Origin: Humibacter sp049446075
GTDB taxonomy: Bacteria; Actinomycetota; Actinomycetes; Actinomycetales; Microbacteriaceae
Direction: 5' to 3'
Length of the DNA: 64,000 bases
Assembly (NCBI RefSeq): GCF_049446075.1
Contig: NZ_JBMSEB010000002.1
Location: forward strand, 372,001-436,000
Part shown: positions 24,209 through 33,400 of the stretch, piece after piece
Numbering within the stretch: the first letter of the stretch is position 1
How the letters are laid out: each line of letters starts with the position of its first letter
Notes under the pieces: model-generated
Told to the model about the DNA's origin: nothing
Database searches by the model: none
What the model saw: the letters and a program-made list of their open reading frames with translations, nothing else
Translations under genes and position numbers: made by a program

Positions 24209-26062
24209 TTACGCCGGCGTGGTCACCCGCGCCTGCTCGTCGTAGAGGCGCGCATACTCGCCGCCCAGGGCAAGCAGCTCTCCGTGCGTGCCGTGCTCAA
24301 CGACGCGTCCGTGGTCGATGACGAAGATGACATCCGCTCCCACGATGGTGGAGAGCCGGTGGGCGATGGCGATCGTCGTGCGTCCGTGCGAGGCCGAGTC
24401 GAGGGCCTGCTGAACGACCCGCTCGGAGATCGTGTCGAGCGCGCTCGTCGCCTCGTCGAGGATGAGCACCTCCGGATCCTTCAGCAGCACCCGCGCGATC
24501 GCGATGCGCTGCTTCTCGCCGCCAGACAACCGGTATCCGCGCTCGCCGACGATCGTGTCGTAACCGTCCGGGAAGCTCGCGATGGTGTCGTGGATGTTCG
24601 CAGCGCGCGCCGCACGTTCCAGCTGCTCCTGCGTGGCATCCGGTGCCGCGTACCTGAGGTTGTCCGCGATGGTGGCGTGGAAGAGGTAGGTCTCCTGACT
24701 CACGATGCCGATGTGATCGATCAGGGACTCGTGCCTGAGGTCACGTACGTCGCGCCCTCCGAACATCACCGCGCCCTCCGACGCCTCGTAGAACCGGGGA
24801 AGCAGGTACGACACCGTGGTCTTTCCTGCGCCGCTCGGGCCGACGAATGCGGCGAACTGGCCGGGGAGGATCGTGAACGAGACGTCGTCGAGGGTGGGCT
24901 GCTCGCCAGGGCGCGAGTCGGGGTAACGGAAGGTGACGTCACGGAACTCGACTCTGCCGACGGCATCCGCGCCCGAGATGTCCTCCGCATGGTCCGCATC
25001 CTTGATCGCCGGCTGCAGGTCGAGGTATTCGAAGATGCGGGCGAAGAGGGCGCTGGATGTCTGCAGGTTGAGCGCGGTCTGCATGATGCCGATGAGCGGG
25101 AACAGCAGCCGGGCCTGAACCGTCGTGAACGCCACGATCGTTCCCGCCGTGATGTCGGCGGCTCCCCCGCCCAAGAGCCACGCCGACACCAGGTAGACGA
25201 TCGCCGGGATCGACGACAGGAAGATCTGCACCATCGCGAAGAACCACTGGCCGCTCATCGCCTCCTTCACCTGGAGGGCGATCTGGGTCTCGTTCTCGGC
25301 CGCGTAGCGCACGGTCTCCGCGCGCTGCCTGTTGAAGCTCTTGGAGAGCAGGATGCCCGAAACACTGAGCGTCTCTTGCGTGATGGCCGTCATGTCGGAG
25401 AGCGACTCCTGGGTGGCGGTCGCGATGCGCGCGCGCACCTGCCCCACCCGTCGCTGGGCGATCACGAGGAAGGGCATTAGTACGACGGCGATCAGCGTCA
25501 GCTGCCAGTTCAGCAGCAGCATGGCGACGAACGCAGCGATCACGGTGACGATGTTGCCGAGCACGCTCGAGATCGTGTTGGTGAGCACGCTTGCCACGCC
25601 GCCCACGTCGTTCTGCAACCGAGACTGGATGACGCCGGTCTTCGTGCGCGTGAAGAAGCTGAGCTCCATGGACTGCAGATGACGGAACAGCCGCACCCTC
25701 AAGGCACCCATGACCTTGTTCCCGACCGTGGAGGTCAGGAACGTCTGCCACACGCCGAGGCCGCTGGAGGCGAGATAAACGACGATCATCGCGATCACGA
25801 GGATGACCGTGGCTTGCACATTGGGATGCCCCGAAGCAGGGAACAGACCGTCGTCGAACACCCGTTGCGTCAGAAGCGGGGGCACCACAGACAGCGCGGC
25901 GGAGAGCAGCACCAGCGCGACGGTGACCGAGAGGGCCACCTTGTGCGGCCCGAAGAGTCCGGCCGCCCTGCGCAAGAGGTGCGGGATCTTCGGCGCCTGA
26001 GCGTTGGCGGCCTTCAGCGATGCGATGTCGTGGCCTCTTACTCCGTGCCCAGGTCCGCTCAT
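24209..26062 (-). CDS. ABC exporter, fused transmembrane and ATPase domains
   Basis: 617 residues. Six membrane helices (about residues 45-330) followed by a nucleotide-binding domain with Walker A GPSGAGKTT, Q-loop GIVSQETYLFH, signature LSGGEKQR, Walker B VLILDEATSALD and H-loop IAHRLST. A perfect GAGGAG lies upstream of the ATG. It is a homodimeric MsbA/BmrA-type exporter for lipids, drugs or peptides. It is divergent from an MFS exporter gene across 240 bases that contain the palindrome CGATATATCG. Confidence 0.93.
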   Translation of the reverse strand: MSGPGHGVRGHDIASLKAANAQAPKIPHLLRRAAGLFGPHKVALSVTVALVLLSAALSVVPPLLTQRVFDDGLFPASGHPNVQATVILVIAMIVVYLASSGLGVWQTFLTSTVGNKVMGALRVRLFRHLQSMELSFFTRTKTGVIQSRLQNDVGGVASVLTNTISSVLGNIVTVIAAFVAMLLLNWQLTLIAVVLMPFLVIAQRRVGQVRARIATATQESLSDMTAITQETLSVSGILLSKSFNRQRAETVRYAAENETQIALQVKEAMSGQWFFAMVQIFLSSIPAIVYLVSAWLLGGGAADITAGTIVAFTTVQARLLFPLIGIMQTALNLQTSSALFARIFEYLDLQPAIKDADHAEDISGADAVGRVEFRDVTFRYPDSRPGEQPTLDDVSFTILPGQFAAFVGPSGAGKTTVSYLLPRFYEASEGAVMFGGRDVRDLRHESLIDHIGIVSQETYLFHATIADNLRYAAPDATQEQLERAARAANIHDTIASFPDGYDTIVGERGYRLSGGEKQRIAIARVLLKDPEVLILDEATSALDTISERVVQQALDSASHGRTTIAIAHRLSTIVGADVIFVIDHGRVVEHGTHGELLALGGEYARLYDEQARVTTPA

Positions 26063-26144
26063 ACGCCGACTCCTCGTTCTCGTTTCCGATTCTCATGCGG
26101 CACAGAGCACTCCGTCAGAAGCGTGCCGACCACACGAATGTCAA

Positions 26145-26154
26145 CGATATATCG
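26145..26154. promoter_or_regulatory. Palindrome CGATATATCG between divergent exporters
   Basis: A perfect 10-bp AT-rich palindrome in GC-rich DNA, in the gap between the ABC exporter start (26062) and the MFS start (26303). It may be a regulator site or part of a promoter. No regulator gene adjoins it. Confidence 0.4.
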
Positions 26155-26302
26155 CAAATCGGTATTCCCGTCGGCGGTCAGTGGCTCGCCCAGCAGATCC
26201 GTGACGGTGTTTCCGCTGCAGATGCCCCCAGTGCGGGAGGCGACACCGCCGTGATGGCTGCGAGCGGATGCACACACCCGCGCGCCGTGGTCAACTTGTG
26301 CG

Positions 26303-27880
26303 GTGACGAACAACGTGTCCCCCGGCCGGCCCAGAGCCGGGGGGTTCTCCCTCTCCCCCGACCCGGCAGCCACGACCGTGAGCAGGGGTGCGTGGTGGGC
26401 GCTCGTCGTTCTGCTCGCCGGCATGTTCATGGCGCTGCTCGACACCAGCATCGTGAACGTCGCGCTGCAGGCCATCCGCACCGGCCTGAACGCCGACGAG
26501 GCCACGCTCTCGTGGGTGATCTCCGGATACGCGCTGGCATTCGGCCTGCTGCTGATCCCGGCCGGCCGCTTCGGCGACCGCTTCGGCCACAAGTGGATCT
26601 TCATTGTCGGTGTCGGCGTCTTTACGCTGGCGAGCGTGTGGTGCGGGCTCGCCCAGTCGAGCACCGAGCTGGTTATCGCGCGCGTGGCGCAGGGTGTCGG
26701 CGGCGGAATCTACGTGCCGGCCGTGGCATCCCTCATTCAGCTCATGTTCCCGCCCCGCGTGCGCGGCCGCGCCTTCGGCGTGATGGGCGCGGTCATCGGC
26801 ATCTCGACGGCCCTCGGCCCGCTCGTGGGCGGGCTCCTCATCCAGGCCTTCGGCGAGACGGACGGCTGGCGCTCCATCTTCTTCGTCAACGTTCCGATCG
26901 GCGTTCTCACGGTGATCGCGGCGGCACTGCTCGTGCCTGCAGGCGCAGAGGGCAAGCGACTGTCGACGGATGCCGTCGGCCTGCTGCTTGCGATCGCCGC
27001 GTTGGTCGCCATCCTGGTACCGCTCATCGAGGGAGAGGACCAGGGCTGGCCACTGTGGACCTGGCTCAGCCTGGTCGGCGGCGTGGTGCTGCTGGCCTTG
27101 TTCGCACTCTGGGAGCGGCACGTCGCCACGACGAAGACCGAACCACTGGTGCCGCCGCACCTGTTCTCGCATCCGCAGTTCACGGGCGGTGTGCTGCTGG
27201 CCTTCGTGTATTTCGCCGCGTTCACAAGCATCTTCTTCACCATCTCGCTGCTCTGGCAGGCGGGCTTGCAGCACACCGCGTTGGAATCGGGCCTCGTGTC
27301 GCTTCCGTTCTCGATCGGGAGCATCGTCGGCGCAGCCCTCAGCGACCGCTTCGCCCAGCGCCTCGGCCGCAACGTGCTCACCCTCGGCACTGGACTGGTG
27401 TCACTCGGGCTGATCGCCCTGTGGCTCATCTTCTGGCTGGCTCCGACTCAGGACCTCGTCAACTGGGATCTGCTCCCGCCCCTGATCGTCGCCGGTTTCG
27501 GGAGCGGTCTGTTCATCGCACCCAATGCGCGATTCATCATCGCCACTGTCGACAACGCCGAGGCCGGGGCCGCCAGCGGCGTCGTCCAGACCATGCAGCG
27601 CGTCGGCTCGGCTATCGGCATCGCCGTGATCGGCAGCGTGCTGTTCAGTCAGCTGCCCAACTCCTTCGCGCCGAGCAAGGCCAAGGCGGCCGAGATCGCT
27701 CAGCAACATGCGTCGGGCGGGCCGGATGCCATCAAGCACGCCATCCAGCAGTACGTCGACCACAACCTCGCGGTCGCGTTCGGCAACGGAGCAGCGCTCG
27801 CCATGCTGACCAGCACGGTCTTTGCGGTGGCCGCGTTCCTGCTGGTGTTCGCACTGCCCAAGAAGGTCAGCCTGGGCTGA
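26303..27880 (+). CDS. MFS transporter, 14-helix drug:H+ antiporter (DHA2, EmrB/QacA type)
   Basis: 525 residues with about 14 predicted helices. Family motif C-like and early LLDTSIVNVALQAIRTGL (the DHA2 signature after helix 1) are clear, and motif A GRFGDRFGHKW lies between helices 2 and 3. The GTG start at 26303 is preceded by no strong ribosome site. Exports lipophilic or cationic compounds by proton exchange; substrate unknown. Divergent from an ABC exporter, and convergent with a second MFS gene. Confidence 0.92.
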   Translation: MTNNVSPGRPRAGGFSLSPDPAATTVSRGAWWALVVLLAGMFMALLDTSIVNVALQAIRTGLNADEATLSWVISGYALAFGLLLIPAGRFGDRFGHKWIFIVGVGVFTLASVWCGLAQSSTELVIARVAQGVGGGIYVPAVASLIQLMFPPRVRGRAFGVMGAVIGISTALGPLVGGLLIQAFGETDGWRSIFFVNVPIGVLTVIAAALLVPAGAEGKRLSTDAVGLLLAIAALVAILVPLIEGEDQGWPLWTWLSLVGGVVLLALFALWERHVATTKTEPLVPPHLFSHPQFTGGVLLAFVYFAAFTSIFFTISLLWQAGLQHTALESGLVSLPFSIGSIVGAALSDRFAQRLGRNVLTLGTGLVSLGLIALWLIFWLAPTQDLVNWDLLPPLIVAGFGSGLFIAPNARFIIATVDNAEAGAASGVVQTMQRVGSAIGIAVIGSVLFSQLPNSFAPSKAKAAEIAQQHASGGPDAIKHAIQQYVDHNLAVAFGNGAALAMLTSTVFAVAAFLLVFALPKKVSLG

Positions 27881-27947
27881 GCCCGCCGGACGTCCTGGGC
27901 TGAGCCTGCGGGGCGCTCCGCCAGACGCACCCGCAACACCATCCGTT

Positions 27948-28004
27948 TTCAGGACATACGCTCGGCCGCCGACACAGTGTCGGCCGCCTGGCCGTGCTCC
28001 TGAA
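27948..28004. repeat. TTCAGGACA palindromic element, copy 3 (overlaps an MFS gene end)
   Basis: TTCAGGACA (27948-27956) faces GCTCCTGAA near 28004, one base off the other copies; outside it CCGT and ACGG extend the arms to 11 of 12 pairs. The inner palindrome is CCGACAC-A-GTGTCGG. The span is again 57 bp. The minus-strand MFS gene stops inside the left arm. Confidence 0.75.
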
Positions 28005-29259
28005 TACGGCCGGTAGGCACGGAGTGAGTCGCGGGCACCGGATGCGTCGCGGCCACCGCGTGGTCCGCGGCCGCACGGTCGGCCAGCGACGACCGGCGGG
28101 TGAGGTGCCCGGCGAGGAACAGCACCAGGGCGGTCGCGCTCACGGCGGCACCTGTGACCGGTACCAACCACGGGCCGCCGAGCGCGAGCGACGCGTTGCC
28201 GAGCGGCGGCGCGACGGCGATGCCGAGGTACATCGCGGTGGAGTACCAGGCGAGGGTCTGCTGCGCCTGCACGGGTTCGATGGCGACGAGGCGGTGCTGC
28301 ACCGGGATGGACGCCGCTGAAGCCACGGCACCCCAGACCGCGAAGATCGCGATGGATGCCGCGAACGACCAGGCGAGCGCGGCCAGCGCCAGCAAGGCCG
28401 CGATCTGAACGGCGAGCGCGATGGTCGCAATCCCCCGGCTGCCGTAGCGGTCGGTGAGCGGCCCGGCGAACACGTTGCCGACCACGCCGGCCACGCCGTA
28501 CGCGAGCAGAAGCACGGCGAGCAGTGCGCCGGAACCGCCCGTGGCGGCCGACGTCACCCCCGCCGAGAAGATGTACACCACGTTGAAGCCCGTTGTCACG
28601 AAGAGCGCGGCGCCGAGGGTGGCGAGCACGCGGGCATCCGCAAGCGGGCGAACCCGCTGCCGAAGCGACACGGCTGCCGGATGCGCGACCCCGCGGAACA
28701 GAGGAACGATCGCGACCGCGACCACGACGCCCATCACGACCAGGCACCACATGGGCATGCGCCAGCCGAAGAGCGTGCCGAACTCGGTGCCGAGCGGCGA
28801 TCCGATCGCGACGGAGAACGTGAAGCCGGCACCCACGATGGCCAGCGCCCTGCCGCGACGCTCAGCGGGGACGAGTGCAGCAGCCACCGCCGTGGCCGTG
28901 GGCACGAGAGCGGCTCCGCCCAGCGCGGCGATGACGCGGCCGACGACGAAGACCTCGAGGGACGTGCTTGCCGCCGCGACGCCCGCGCCGATGCAGAACA
29001 AGAGCGCTCCTGCGGCCATCAGCGCCCACCGCGGAACGCGTGACAGCCCGATCGCGACGGCGGGCGATGCCACTGCGACGATGAGCGCGTACAGGGTGAT
29101 CGAGTAGCTCACGGATGCCTGGCTTGCGTCGAGATCGCGAGCGATGTGCGGGAGCAGACCGGCGATGACGAACGCGTTCGTGCCGACCATGAACATGCCG
29201 AGGGCGAGGAGCAGGAGACGAAGTGTGGAGCCCCGGTATGATTGTTCGATAACGGTCAT
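27949..29259 (-). CDS. MFS transporter, 12-helix (DHA1 type)
   Basis: 436 residues from the ATG at 29259 (MTVIEQSYRGSTLRLLLLALG); an extension to 29403 is rejected because it overlaps the arsR promoter and leader. About 12 helices, with motif GRVIAALGGAALVPTATAVAAALVP and RRGRALAIVGAGFTFSVAIGSPLG typical of arabinose/chloramphenicol-type exporters (CmlA/AraJ family). The last roughly 18 residues are encoded by repeat copy 3, whose arm supplies the TGA stop. Divergent from an ArsR regulator 55 bases away, which probably represses it. Confidence 0.9.
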   Translation of the reverse strand: MTVIEQSYRGSTLRLLLLALGMFMVGTNAFVIAGLLPHIARDLDASQASVSYSITLYALIVAVASPAVAIGLSRVPRWALMAAGALLFCIGAGVAAASTSLEVFVVGRVIAALGGAALVPTATAVAAALVPAERRGRALAIVGAGFTFSVAIGSPLGTEFGTLFGWRMPMWCLVVMGVVVAVAIVPLFRGVAHPAAVSLRQRVRPLADARVLATLGAALFVTTGFNVVYIFSAGVTSAATGGSGALLAVLLLAYGVAGVVGNVFAGPLTDRYGSRGIATIALAVQIAALLALAALAWSFAASIAIFAVWGAVASAASIPVQHRLVAIEPVQAQQTLAWYSTAMYLGIAVAPPLGNASLALGGPWLVPVTGAAVSATALVLFLAGHLTRRSSLADRAAADHAVAATHPVPATHSVPTGRIQEHGQAADTVSAAERMS

Positions 29260-29263
29260 ACCG
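29234..29263. promoter_or_regulatory. Inverted repeat CGGTATGA-14-TCATACCG at the MFS start
   Basis: CGGTATGA (29234-29241) and TCATACCG (29256-29263) are perfect 8-bp inverse complements around the first codons of the MFS gene. A second, weaker inverted repeat TAGTT/AACTA (29278-29299) lies towards arsR. Likely ArsR-family operator. Confidence 0.65.
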
Positions 29264-29314
29264 TCAAGGTAGCCCGTTAGTTCGATGTTCGTCAAACTAT
29301 TTTTCGGAGATGTC

Positions 29315-29734
29315 GTGGCTGAAGCAGGTGGCGCGGACGATACCCGGACCCCTGGACCGGCAGCAGAGCCGACGGCACCCGAAGGTGCGGGCACGAACGG
29401 CACCGGGCTCGACGACTGCGCCCCCGAAGCCCCGTCGCCCTACCCCGTGCCCGACATGAGCGACGTGCAGCTGGTCGAGGTGCTCAGGGCGCTCGCCGAC
29501 CCGATCCGCCTGGACATCGTGCGTCGCATCGCCGATGGGGCCGCCCATCCCAAGACGTCTGACGTGTGGGCGTTCGACGTGCAGAAGTCGACGCTGTCGC
29601 ACCACTTCAAGACGCTCCGCGAGGCCGGGCTCACCCGCACCATCGTGAACGGCCGGCAGCACGACATCCAGCTGCGCCGCAGCGAGCTCGATGAGCGCTT
29701 CCCCGGACTGATCGATTCGCTGCTGAAAGGCTGA
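29315..29734 (+). CDS. ArsR-family winged-helix regulator
   Basis: 139 residues from the GTG at 29315, chosen for the GGAG six bases upstream; an in-frame ATG at 29285 would lie in the operator. A disordered Pro/Gly-rich leader of about 45 residues is followed by a winged helix (VEVLRALADPIRLDIVRRIADG, then WAFDVQKSTLSHHFKTLREAGL and the wing RTIVNGRQHDIQLR). No Cys metal-binding motif is visible in the helix, so it is not a classic metal sensor. It is divergent from the MFS gene it probably controls. Confidence 0.87.
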   Translation: MAEAGGADDTRTPGPAAEPTAPEGAGTNGTGLDDCAPEAPSPYPVPDMSDVQLVEVLRALADPIRLDIVRRIADGAAHPKTSDVWAFDVQKSTLSHHFKTLREAGLTRTIVNGRQHDIQLRRSELDERFPGLIDSLLKG

Positions 29735-29794
29735 CGCTTCGGCCGGGTCGCTGCCGATAACGTGGCACGCATCCGTCACGACCCGAAGGAAGCC

Positions 29795-31111
29795 ATGACG
29801 AACAGCGCTCAAGCACCCACAGACCTCGACGCCGTCCACCCGAACGCGGAGTGGTTCACGCATGACCGGTTCGGCATGTTCCTGCACTGGGGCCTGTATT
29901 CGATGGGCGCCAGGCACGAATGGCTGATGAACCGCGAGCGCATGACGGTAGAGCAGTACGAGCGGTACTTCCGGCACTTCGACCCCGACCTGTTCGACGC
30001 CCGGGAGTGGGCGGCGGCAGCGAAGGCCGCAGGCATGCGGTACGTCGTACTCACCACCAAGCATCACGACGGGTTCTGCCTGTGGGACTCCGCGCTGACC
30101 GACTACACCGCGACGCACACGCCATTCGGGCGGGATGTGGTGGCCGAGTTCGTGGATGCCGTGCGAGAGGCAGGGCTGAAGGTCGGGTTCTACCACTCGC
30201 TGCTCGACTGGCATCACCCCCACTTCCCGATCGACGGCTTCCATCCGCAGCGCGACGAGCCGAACGCCGCGGCACTCAACGAGGGACGAGACATCGCCCG
30301 GTACCGCGAGTACCTGCACGGCCAGGTGCGCGAGCTGCTGACCCACTACGGCCGCATCGACTACCTGTTCTTCGATTTCTCCTACGGTGAGGGCCACGCA
30401 CCGCAGGTCTGGGGCGCGAAGGATGCCGCCGAGTGGGGCTCGGAGCAGCTGCTCGCGATGGTGCGCGAACTGCAGCCGGGCATCCTCGTCAACGACCGCT
30501 TGGGCATCCCCGGCGATCTGGTGACGCCTGAGCAGTACCAGCCAGACCGGCCCATGGAGCGGAACGGCCGGCCCGTGCTGTGGGAGGCGTGCCAGACACT
30601 CAACGGGAGCTGGGGTTACGACCGCGACAACACCGACTACAAAGACGTCGGCCTGCTCGTGCGGATGCTCGTCGACGGCGTCGCGAAGAACGGCAACCTG
30701 CTGCTCAACGTCGGGCCCAACGGCCGAGGCGCCTTCGACCAGAACGCCATCGAGGCGCTGGACGGCATCGGCGAGTGGATGCGCGTGCACTCGCGTTCCA
30801 TCTACGGCGCCGGGGCAGCGACGTTCACTCCCCCATCCGACGTCCGCTACACGCAGCGGGGAGACCGCCTCTACGCCCACCTCTTCGCGTGGCCGTTCGA
30901 GACGCTCCACCTGCCAGGGCTCGCCGACAAGGTGGAGTATGCGCAGCTGCTGAACGACGGCAGCGAGCTGAAGATGCGCGTGATCGATCCCGACACTGCT
31001 GCACAGAATCTGACGCAGGGCGGCCAACCGGAGGGCACTCTCACGCTGACGTTGCCCGTGCGCCGGCCGGATGTCGCAGTACCGGTCATCGAGCTCTTCC
31101 TGCGCCACTGA
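29795..31111 (+). CDS. Alpha-L-fucosidase (GH29)
   Basis: 438 residues from the ATG at 29795, preceded by AAGGAAG. The GH29 catalytic barrel is visible from AEWFTHDRFGMFLHWGLYSM, through KHHDGFCLWDS and VGFYHSLLDWHHPHF, to YLFFDFSYGEG, where the nucleophile Asp is expected. WEACQTLNGSWGY and NGNLLLNVGPNGRG complete the active site. There is no signal peptide, so it acts inside the cell on imported fucosylated oligosaccharides. No fucose transporter adjoins it, though a fucose-isomerase-like gene lies at 61162. Confidence 0.93.
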   Translation: MTNSAQAPTDLDAVHPNAEWFTHDRFGMFLHWGLYSMGARHEWLMNRERMTVEQYERYFRHFDPDLFDAREWAAAAKAAGMRYVVLTTKHHDGFCLWDSALTDYTATHTPFGRDVVAEFVDAVREAGLKVGFYHSLLDWHHPHFPIDGFHPQRDEPNAAALNEGRDIARYREYLHGQVRELLTHYGRIDYLFFDFSYGEGHAPQVWGAKDAAEWGSEQLLAMVRELQPGILVNDRLGIPGDLVTPEQYQPDRPMERNGRPVLWEACQTLNGSWGYDRDNTDYKDVGLLVRMLVDGVAKNGNLLLNVGPNGRGAFDQNAIEALDGIGEWMRVHSRSIYGAGAATFTPPSDVRYTQRGDRLYAHLFAWPFETLHLPGLADKVEYAQLLNDGSELKMRVIDPDTAAQNLTQGGQPEGTLTLTLPVRRPDVAVPVIELFLRH

Positions 31112-31130
31112 CGAGGTTCGGAGGCTGAAC

Positions 31131-31724
31131 GTGGTGGCACGCATCGCCCTGGAGGGCGCGGACGTCGAGGTCGTCGCTGCGGCAGGACACTGGGACGGGT
31201 TCTACGACGTCATCGGTGTCAAGAAGCCGGGCGGGCGTGGATGCTGGTGCATGTCGTATCGGGACTCCCGCGTGCCCGCCGACCAGCGCGGCGCGTACAT
31301 GAAGAACGAGTGCGAGCACGAACCGGGCCCGGGTGTGCTCGCCTACGCGAACGGCCAGCCTGCCGGCTGGTGCTCCGTCGCGCCGCGCTCAACGTACCGG
31401 CGGCTTCTGAATTCGCGGACCATTCCGTTCGTCGACGATGAGGATGCCTGGTCGATCGTGTGCTTCGTCGTCAAGCCCGCCTACCGCAAGCAGGGTCTCA
31501 TGCACACCCTCCTCGACGGTGCCGTTCGGCACGCTGCAGAGCACGGGGCAGCGGTCGCGGAGGGCTATCCGATCGACATCTCCGAAGAAGGACGAACCGA
31601 CATGCTCTCCGGCTACGTGGGAAGCACTGAGCTGTTCGAGAAGGCCGGCTTCGAGCGTGTGGTGCTCACCTCGTCGCGCATCGGCGGACGCGATCGCTGG
31701 GTCATGCGCAAGCGCCTCGGGTAG
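31131..31724 (+). CDS. GNAT-family N-acetyltransferase
   Basis: 197 residues from the GTG at 31131, with GGAGG six bases upstream. The acetyl-CoA site is WSIVCFVVKPAYRKQGLMHTLLDGAVRHA, with the Arg/Gln-x-Gly motif, preceded by the acceptor region CWCMSYRDSR. Similar proteins occur in Actinobacteria as single-domain N-acetyltransferases of unknown substrate. It follows the fucosidase by 19 bases in the same direction and may share its transcript. Confidence 0.87.
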   Translation: MVARIALEGADVEVVAAAGHWDGFYDVIGVKKPGGRGCWCMSYRDSRVPADQRGAYMKNECEHEPGPGVLAYANGQPAGWCSVAPRSTYRRLLNSRTIPFVDDEDAWSIVCFVVKPAYRKQGLMHTLLDGAVRHAAEHGAAVAEGYPIDISEEGRTDMLSGYVGSTELFEKAGFERVVLTSSRIGGRDRWVMRKRLG

Positions 31725-31840
31725 CGTCAGCGGCCGGCCGCGTGAGCGCGGCGGTTGAGCGAAGTTGACGTTCCGGTCTGCCGCATGCTCTCGAGAAGTG
31801 CAACTATGGCCGTGGGTGCAATTGCGATTCGGGGGCGCAA

Positions 31841-33379
31841 ATGACCACTTCAGGCACGGAAACCGATACTCAGGTCGACCAAGCGAAGGCGAGCAAGCTC
31901 AGCCTGCCTGCACTCACCGCGATGGTGATCGGGTCGATGGTGGGAGCAGGAGTCTTCCAGCTCCCAGCGCGGTTCGCCGCCCAGACCGGCGTGTACGGAG
32001 CGCTGATCGCATGGGGCATCGCCGGACTCGGGATGCTTATGCTCGCGCTCGTCTTCCAGACGCTCGCGAACCGCAAACCCAAGCTCGACAACGGCGTGTA
32101 CGTCTACGCACGTGAAGGGTTCGGGATCTACCCCGGGTTCCTCTCGGCCGTCGGCTACTGGGGTTCGGCGTGCGCGGGCAACGCCTTCTACTGGATCCTG
32201 ATCATGACGACGGTCAGCCAGCTCTTCCCCGACCTGAAGCCCGTGCTCGGCGAGGGCGACACCTGGATCGCCTTCATCATCTCGGCCGCCGCCGTGTGGG
32301 GGTTCTTCTTCCTCATCAGGCAGGGAGTGAAGGAGGCTGCCGCGATCAACGCGATCGTCACGGTTGCGAAGCTCGTACCCCTGCTGCTGTTCCTCGTGCT
32401 CGTGCTGTTCTTCTTCAAGCCGGAGGTGTTCGCCTCCAACCTGAGCGGCGGATACGACGTGCCCGGCGGCGACTCGCTCTTCTTCCAGGTGCAGGGCACC
32501 ATGCTCATCACGGTGTTCGTGTTCCTCGGCATCGAGGGCGCGAGCGTGTACTCGCGGCACGCGAGAAAGCGCTCCGATGTCGGCAGGGCCACCGTCGTCG
32601 GCTTCCTCTCTGTGCTCGCGCTGTTCGCGTGCGTATCGATCCTGGCTTACGGCATCCTTCCGAAGGCCGAGATCGCAAAGCTCCCCCAGCCGTCGGTTGG
32701 CAGTGTGCTCGAGGCCGCCGTCGGACCGTGGGGAGGTGCCGTCATCCGTGTCGGCCTCATCATCTCGGTGCTGGGCGCATACCTCGCGTGGCAGTTGCTC
32801 GCCGCAGACGTGGTGTTCGCGGCGGCGACCGACAAAGACATGCCGCGCTACTTCGGGCAGCTGAACAAGCACGACGCCCCGGCGAACGCTGTGCTGTGGA
32901 CGTCGATCCTGGTGACGCTCATCCTGTTCGCGGTGCAGTTCCTGCACAACGCGCTCGACTTCACGCTCGATCTGACGGCCGCCCTTTCGCTGGTTCCATA
33001 CGCCCTCGCGAGCGGGTACGCCATCAAGATGGCCGTGCAACGCGACGGCTACGACGTCACGAAGCCCGACGGACGCGTCCGCGACCTGGTGATCGCGATC
33101 ATCTCGACCGTGTACACGCTGTTCCTCATCTGGGCGGCCGGCTACGTGTTCATGTTCCTCTCAGGCATCCTGCTCGCCCCGGCCACGTTGCTGTACGTCT
33201 TCGCCAGACGTGAACAGCGAGCGGATGCCACGCCGGGCTCGACCGTTCGCGTCTTCACCCGGCCGGGCTGGGTGGTCTTCATCGTGCTGGTGGTCTTCGC
33301 GATCGTGGGCATCGTGCTGCTCGCCACCGGCGTCGTGCACATAGTGCCGCCCGACCCGGTCGACTACTTCGAACACTGA
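31841..33379 (+). CDS. arcD: Amino acid antiporter, APC family (arginine:ornithine type)
   Basis: 512 residues with 12 or 13 helices. The APC opening LTAMVIGSMVGAGVFQLPARFA (Gly-rich loop of helix 1) and FLGIEGASVYSRHARKRSDVGRAT are typical of the basic amino acid/polyamine antiporter group. It exchanges arginine for ornithine in the arginine deiminase pathway, or imports arginine. Only 21 bases separate it from the arginine deiminase gene, which supports the role. No arcB or arcC gene is present here, so the classic ATP-yielding pathway is incomplete at this locus. Confidence 0.9.
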   Translation: MTTSGTETDTQVDQAKASKLSLPALTAMVIGSMVGAGVFQLPARFAAQTGVYGALIAWGIAGLGMLMLALVFQTLANRKPKLDNGVYVYAREGFGIYPGFLSAVGYWGSACAGNAFYWILIMTTVSQLFPDLKPVLGEGDTWIAFIISAAAVWGFFFLIRQGVKEAAAINAIVTVAKLVPLLLFLVLVLFFFKPEVFASNLSGGYDVPGGDSLFFQVQGTMLITVFVFLGIEGASVYSRHARKRSDVGRATVVGFLSVLALFACVSILAYGILPKAEIAKLPQPSVGSVLEAAVGPWGGAVIRVGLIISVLGAYLAWQLLAADVVFAAATDKDMPRYFGQLNKHDAPANAVLWTSILVTLILFAVQFLHNALDFTLDLTAALSLVPYALASGYAIKMAVQRDGYDVTKPDGRVRDLVIAIISTVYTLFLIWAAGYVFMFLSGILLAPATLLYVFARREQRADATPGSTVRVFTRPGWVVFIVLVVFAIVGIVLLATGVVHIVPPDPVDYFEH

Positions 33380-33400
33380 GAACCGAGACAAGGAGCGCTG

